Positions 57,905-64,000 of a stretch of 64,000 nucleotides of DNA are shown piece by piece (position 1 is the first letter of the stretch; each line of letters opens with the position of its first letter). Origin of the DNA: Acanthosoma haemorrhoidale (lineage: Eukaryota > Arthropoda > Insecta > Hemiptera > Acanthosomatidae); assembly GCA_930367205.1 (NCBI GenBank), contig OV884011.1:47815754-47879753 (forward strand). The letters run 5' to 3'. A program made the position numbers and the translations under genes. The notes below the pieces were generated by a model that ran no database searches, was not told where the DNA came from, and saw only the letters and a list, made by a program, of their open reading frames with translations.

Positions 57905-58099
57905 CTGTGTATATATGATTTTCAATGGATTTATAAGGAATTGTTTAACAGTTGGTATGTTTGGAGTAGGTGGGTCCTTGTTTTGTTTTAGGTGCGAAAC
58001 GTCACTTGTGATATTCTAACTTAGACAAATGTAATCTGTTCCTCTACTGAGTATTTGATTTTTCCAAGCCCATTGTGTCAGTGAATAATTTTTTTTATT
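57905..58099. other. non-coding; CGAAACGTCAC motif
   Basis: Contains CGAAACGTCAC at 57995-58005, matching the 3' half of the hammerhead-like motif at 29262-29272, but without the upstream core. Otherwise unassigned. Confidence 0.35.
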
Positions 58100-58414
58100 T
58101 CTTTCATTTTGGTCACGTGTTAAACACTATCACCCCAGCACAGTTCCCGCATCGATGGCAACAGACAGGTGAAATTAGGTTAAGATTTTGTTGTTAAATA
58201 TAAGTTAGTTTTAAGTCTATGATTCATAAGGTGAGCCCCATCACATTTAAACATGTTTATCAATGTATAATATACATTATTTTTTTGCAAAATCATTAAA
58301 ATTGTATAAAATGTAGCCAAGCTACAGGACATACCTATTGTAAATGTATTCATTTATGAAGTCTATAATGATTTCCATAATTTATAATAAAAAGGGGATA
58401 TGGAGGGGAAAAAA
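58100..58414 (+). mobile_element. LINE 3'-end fragment with conserved stem-loop
   Basis: Plus strand. GTGTTAAACACTATCACCCC and the following bases resemble the terminal coding part of the LINE at 41787-42150. Then come the stem-loop AGGTGAGCCCCATCACA (58229-58245), the second hairpin GTAGCCAAGCTAC (58313-58325) and an A-rich end (58409-58414). It is closest to the fragment at 33846-34066. Confidence 0.7.
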
Positions 58415-59082
58415 TACTTTTATTTTGTTTCTAGTAGTATTCTTCTATCCCTGTATTGTTGTTAAAATGGACTGTTGCAATATTAAACTAGCAAGAAAAA
58501 TCCTTTTTTTTCAAAAAAAAATACAGAAATACATTACACATCCTATTTACATATTGTATTCAGTTTACTATTGGCAGATGTCAAAAGTTTGTAGGTTAAC
58601 ATGATTGTTTCAATTTCCCACCCACACAGCTTTAAGTCTAGCATTTGCATCCTTTTTTTCGAAATGTGTACTCCCCGCTGTGCGAACGCCTTTCAAGATG
58701 TTTGCCGATAACAGCGAATGGGTCCTTGTTTTTGTCCCCTTTGCATAAGACTGACTCATGTTTCTCCGACCTATGACCAAATAATAGCCGAATATACTTT
58801 TTGTTTTATCAAGATAACAGTATTCGTTGAAATTGTTTTTCATATCGGTGCTAACGAAACAATGGGTTTTTTTTTTTTTTATCAGGTATACAATACACTT
58901 TATCGACAGATGTAGCAGAATTTAAAAAAATCAACTCAAATGTGATGAATCTCACAGCTAAGGGTCTATTAAGGGTTGTGCAAAGGATGCTACGGTAAAA
59001 GAATTTTTGTGATAATACTCCTCTAAAGCCTGTATTCCTAATAAATATTATTAAATCTGGAGGTCAACACCTCTATACCCCG

Positions 59083-59083
<1 letters not shown>
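58415..59083. other. non-coding, nothing recognised
   Basis: AT-rich. Short opposing frames at 58610-58915 are unsupported. Confidence 0.5.

Positions 59084-59115
<32 letters not shown>
59084..59115. repeat. (AT)n microsatellite
   Basis: Sixteen AT/TA units without interruption. Confidence 0.95.
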
Positions 59116-59119
<4 letters not shown>

Positions 59120-61944
59120 CTACCAATAACTTGATGATAATGATAACTTTTTTACTATAGGTAATTGATTAATAATCAACCGTTTATAATTCTACTTCTA
59201 TTTTTAGCATAATTGAGGGACCATGTAAATCTTTCACATAAACTGCGATTGTAAAAACATTGCGAATTCACTTTCGTTTGACTGTTTTATGGGTTTTTGC
59301 GTGATCTTAATTAACTAAGCTTAAGCTGTTTTCTGTGTTTGTGTTTCACACAAGTACGATTTCATTTCTCTAGCCTACAAGTAGATTTATCACTTTGAAT
59401 GAATCAACGAAACCCTAAAAATGGCCGTAAAGATATTTATTCACTTGCCATGCCATTCACCTGATGTAGTTTTATTGTTGAACTATAATTACGTTATCTT
59501 AACTATTTCAGCTACATTTAACTCAACACTTAAAAACTAATTGCCAATCATCAGGTAACCAATACACAATCTTGGGTTATCATCAAATCTAGAGCACTAA
59601 CGTACCATTACAAAGAAATATGTTATCTGAACCATCAAAACTAACCTAACTTAATTCACGCCTGTGACATACATATTCGATCAGTAAATTTCCTCATAAT
59701 ATATTCAATGAAAATCGTTCCGGGGAAATCGATTACCCTCAAATTTTCCATTACTCAAATATGTCACACAGAATCTGTTTCATAAATGCTTTAAAAATCC
59801 TCAGTTATAATAATTATTATTATATATTTTAATTGGAATGATATTTTTCTTTCCTCTTTGTTACTGTAACTCTTATGTCATATAATATCACTTTAAATAT
59901 AAGGTAATTATGATTCCATTTAACATTTATGGGTTAGACTACCTAAAATATATTTAATAATACACGAGGTTTTAACTTATTATAGATTTTAAAGTAGTTC
60001 TCAACTTTTTATTTCACTTTTTAATAGTTTCAAATATTATAACTATATTTTTAAAGATAAAATAAATTGTGGGTGGACAAGAGAGAGGCATACATTTATC
60101 AGCATAAATAGCCCACAACCAGCCATTCAGCATATTATCTAACTTGTTTTATATTGTGTATGTTGTCCGTGTATGTTTATGTATTGTCGAAATCTTAGTG
60201 TCTTGTTTTTGACGTAATCTAGTACTTGAGCAATAGAAAGATTTATATCTTTGTGTTATATGTATATTATAATTTTTGAATGAGCCGTTCATACGTGAGG
60301 TGCAAGTGTATATTGGTTAAAGTATTTGTATGTATATATGAATGCAGCTAAATATAAGTATATGTGTATACGTAAGTTTTAATTTGGATTCTCTCTGAAT
60401 TAGAGAGTGATTTCAGCTATATTATAGTGAGTTGTGATTTTCTTTTTAGTCTTTTGTAGTAATCCCATTTCTTTCTCCTGCCAAATTCAATTCCTAAACA
60501 ATGAGGTGTGATTTAATTTAACTATTAGGGCCATTTTGAGCTGAGCTATGCCATCGGTCTTCACACTTTGAAGTTGAATAAAGATTTGATGCCTTCAGCA
60601 TTGTCGGTGATTCAGGTCGCTTTGAATCATGCTTAATATTCATGTTGAATGAACAGTTGTTGCTAATAGTTGTAAAATCATTGATATCGTTACATTCAAA
60701 GCGTCCTCAAGCCTCAGTCACGCTTTAAAAATTGAATAATTTTCATTTGTTGCCATTAGCATTATTGGAGACGTAGTCCACTGAAGAGCGTGGTCGAATA
60801 ACACCTAATGTCACAGCAGTTGGTAATCTTTTATTTAACTTCCATCCCGGGCGTACTTCGGGGTTTCCCCCGAATCGCCAGTCAACTCGATTTCATACAC
60901 AGATTAATAGAAACGTTTTCAAAACAATTGAGGGCTTGTTTCTTTTTAGCATTACGCTGTATTACATAAAAGAAAACCTAGCGGCGATGTGGCTGTAGGA
61001 GTAGAGTGTGGGATCACCCGGTCCTCCTTCTTCACAGCCAGGAAGGTGACAATACAACAGCTGAATTGCGGGGGATCCCTGAGTTAAGTGTCTAAATTGC
61101 AAGAATAATGTAAATACGGGTGAGTGAATTAATCCAATATTATAAATTTTACATGCATGAGATCATTTATCACAATTATGCATTACCCTTTGAAGGCGAA
61201 TTGTAATTTTTTTCAAATAAAGATTTTTTAAAAAATTGGCACTGAAATATTACATGTTTGTCATTTTTTCAAGAATTAATTTCAAGATTTACAAACATTG
61301 GCTAGCTACCAGTTTCCACCATTTATCTAAGTATTGTGCACTTGCCAGTACACCTTTCACATCATACATTCTAACTAAGCACTGTGAACCACGTTGTAGA
61401 TGTAATTACATTACATTTCATAAATATTACATGCCAGTTAAATAAATGACCATCCTAATTAATTAAGAACAGAACAATCATTAGTATCCCATTCTGTAAT
61501 ATGCTAATTCCGATAATGACAAGTAGCACCAATGACTAATGGGTCGCTACTTTCGAAACTGTAAGTCAATTAATTACTATTGTAATGGAAAAGAGCATGC
61601 GTTTTGAAATTTCATATTAGGATTTTAATACCTGCATATGCAAACGATACTCTCTTTAACTCCGTAGACAAGGTTGTCATAAACGCAATACAGCTTAAAA
61701 ATACTCTGAGCGAACTAGTTTTTATGTTTCTGAACATGGAACTATGAATAAACAGTAAACAAATAAAATAATACAATTGTGGAAATTGACAGGAATCTGA
61801 TTCCGTGTCTTCTAACTGCCAGAGGCATTCAATACTCAGGACCTGTACAGAAACCTAACCAGAATTGCACCTTAAATACAAATCACAATTGACCTATTAA
61901 CAACTAATACAATCATTCCCAATCTTAAACAGATCTACACACCT
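59116..61944. other. non-coding, nothing recognised
   Basis: AT-rich, no open frame of note. Slightly GC-richer patches at 60830-60900 and 60980-61080 show no recognisable feature. Confidence 0.55.
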
Positions 61945-62130
61945 AAAACAAGACTGCTCTGTTCTTGTATACAAATCCTTACTACGAACATAACTGACGC
62001 CCATATTGGGTCTAGCGCTTGAAATATATAAATCACACAACAAAAAATAAACAGACTACAAAATTTCCTTAATAATGTGCTATGGATGTACTTCAATGTC
62101 CCACAGTTCGTAAAAAATCGACTAAGTCAG
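61945..62130 (+). pseudogene. jockey-like reverse transcriptase, decayed thumb region
   Basis: In the frame of 61948 the text PKTRLLCSCIQILTTN, IGSSA, INRLQNFLNNVLWMYFNVPQ and FVKNRLSQD matches the order of motifs of LINE reverse transcriptase C-termini (compare IKRIQYFQSKVLRTIVNAPY at 36400-36500). At least two internal stops are present. Boundaries are vague. Confidence 0.65.
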
Positions 62131-62419
62131 GATTCCCGCTGCTGACTGAGCACAAGAAAGAACAGCTCATAAATTAAATTAAAAATTTACGCAATTAAAA
62201 GTAGCAGCACACTACCCATTGATGGCACTCACAAGACAGAAGAATGAAATGCCACCAGTAAAATGTTTTAGACCAGTAACTAAAAGGGGGTTTATTTATT
62301 CTGGGTGGGGCAACAACACTCATCCAAAACAAAAAAGGAAGTATTATTGATTATAGTGAACGAAAAATTAATCAAATAACAATTCCTCTATCCCTCCGCA
62401 ATGAGGTTTATTTCTACAA
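62131..62419. other. non-coding, nothing recognised
   Basis: AT-rich spacer between two LINE relics of opposite orientation. Confidence 0.5.
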
Positions 62420-62945
62420 CAACTTTATTATGATAAAATTACAATCTGCTTTATTGGACAATAAGTACTTGTGATAAATGATCTCATTCATACCATATTT
62501 ACAATTTTCATTCACTCGTTCATTCATACAGTATTTACAAACAGCTCAGAAACCTCCCGAGTCCACATGGTTGTCACCTCCCTCACGTGCGAAAAAAGAA
62601 CGGAGTCCCGGGAAGTCCCCCGCGCTCCTCCATTAGCTGCGTCACTAGCTTATCCAGTCGAGGCTGACCAAGAGCACGAGAGCCACAGACGCTCAGGACA
62701 TGATTGGAGAAACTGACCATTGCCAGGACTCCCACTGTCACGTGTTTATAGCAGTTCACGATGTCACTTCCGTTTTAGTCTCCAAAGAAGATTATAGGGA
62801 TGAGTGGTGCAGTGCAATGACTGTGCTAGGGAATCAGGGTGGTTGGATAGGTTACTATGAAATTTTATGAACTTTCTTGTTGAGCTCAAGAATGTAGGGC
62901 ATATTAAAATCATTATGAAGGGTTTTGTTAATATTCTTAGTTTAT
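62420..62945 (-). mobile_element. jockey-like LINE fragment (family 2), second copy
   Basis: The minus strand carries a decayed reverse transcriptase end (MPYILELNKKVHKIS; SLAQSLHCTTHPYNLLWRLK) and the same 3' UTR as 35948-36270. An in-frame stop lies in the coding part. No clear poly(A) tail remains at the 62420 end. Confidence 0.82.
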
Positions 62946-64000
62946 TTCTAGCTCTAAACTGTCGAAAAAGTTTCTGTTAAATAAACCTTACTGTGAAAAG
63001 GCCAGACAAAATAATAATTAATTTTAATGTTTTTTTGGAGTATACATTTAAAATTATAGATCAATTTAATCAGTTTTACGATAGGTAATCTAGCACAGAC
63101 GGGCAGGTGAAAGAGGTCTGACATGTGTCTGTGACATCCTATTTATTCGAGCTCGGCAGTAACGTTCTACCGCATGATAAATATGAATACAGAGCGGACG
63201 TGAATAAAGGTAATTATTCAGTGTTTCCAGTAAGGTCATTAAATAACAAAAACATATCATTTCTTTGTGAGTCAAATGCCTTTTGTCACTTTGAATTTAC
63301 TAATGTTTGACAGATGTGCTGTTTTCAAAATGCGGCCCTGAAGCCTTTTTCCATTCTCGCCATGTACGCGTCTGCGAGAGGATTTGAAAGCAAATCCAGC
63401 GGGTGTTTCTCCTTGAACGGAAGATCTACATTTCGCAGGCTGTCCTTGTGATGAATGCAGGAGTTTTGGTAATATTAGGAGTATGGTTGTGTTTAATGAG
63501 AACCCTTGCGTGTTTCAGCGCAGGTCTTGGCACTCCAATCATTTGAAATTTCAAAACTGTATTCAACGACATCTTCAATTAGCAGTTGACAGGATGTTTT
63601 GACAGTGAATATAACGAGGGGAACCTTTCAAAAAAAACAATCTCAACAATGAAAAATAACGTTTCGATACCAATAGATATCCGTTGATCCCATTAGATAT
63701 TGACGTTTGTTTTTTGTAAAATGTTTATTTTAATTTTCTAATTTTAAAAGCGAATTTTATTGACCGAAGCTGCTTGATAAAAAAGTGAATTTTTAGACAT
63801 TTATTTCATTAGTTAGGGAACGCTAAGTCCCCTAAGTGGATATAGCTCATTTACTTTACACTTGCTTAATTTTGCTTACATATCTTTCAAAAAAATTAAT
63901 GTTCTTGATAAACGAAGTAAAGAATGTGTCGCTAGTAAAATATAAGGATAAAATGAAAGAGTTCCTCGAGGGCCACCAATATATTTGGTCTCATTTATTT
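62946..64000. other. non-coding, nothing recognised
   Basis: AT-rich. A GC-richer patch at 63310-63470 has no recognised product. The window ends without a feature crossing it that I can see. Confidence 0.5.

Noticed and set aside
57995..58005. Third hammerhead-like site (CGAAACGTCAC)
   Set aside because: Only the 3' half matches. No CUGAUGA-like core or stem II partner lies at the right distance upstream.

Overview
The window is AT-rich animal DNA with spliced genes, most likely from an arthropod and probably an insect. The evidence is an RR-2 (Rebers-Riddiford) cuticular protein gene, a second secreted PSxSYGxP-repeat structural protein gene, arthropod-style TATA plus TCAGT start sites, and a dense load of jockey-like LINEs, a Ty3/gypsy element, a mariner-type transposon, tRNA-derived SINE relics and probable Penelope-type hammerhead relics. 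The form of the RR-2 domain looks hemipteroid to me, but that is a guess. There are no bacterial genes, CRISPR arrays or rRNA genes.

Only two host genes can be supported as intact. Gene 1 (+, 24332-27400) has three coding exons (24357-24365, 25913-25987, 27104-27358) and gives a 112-residue chitin-binding RR-2 cuticular protein. It has a TATA box, an initiator and a poly(A) signal. Gene 2 (-, 56453-53649) has two coding exons (56391-56380, 54845-53754) and gives a 367-residue serine/tyrosine/proline-rich secreted protein resembling resilin-like or cuticular matrix proteins. In both genes a tiny first coding exon (9 or 12 bp) is followed by a phase-0 intron inside the signal peptide.

The rest is mainly mobile DNA. 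A 5.2-kb Ty3/gypsy element (45165-50375) keeps both LTRs, a TATC target duplication, a tRNA-Phe-type primer site and all gag/pol domains, but carries many frameshifts and stops. Related LTRs lie at 50541-50722 (inverted solo LTR) and 40960-41319 (a head-to-head palindromic composite). A 1285-bp mariner-like element (17705-18989) with a broken transposase sits inside an older open frame. Jockey-like LINE pieces lie at 7155-8099, 33846-34066, 35948-36612, 41787-42150, 42802-43003, 51294-51683, 58100-58414, 61945-62130 and 62420-62945. Four of them share a 3'-UTR stem-loop. A pogo/Tigger-like element is suggested at 11452-12096.

The most interesting signals are: two inverted copies of a hammerhead-ribozyme-like motif (28657-28700 and 29232-29280) of the short stem III kind known from Penelope-like retroelements; the conserved LINE 3'-UTR hairpin; a hairpin-loop inversion inside one LTR; a mosaic duplication at 2584-2730; paired long palindromes at 8111-8333; and a 25-bp echo of the RR-2 exon at 29438-29463.
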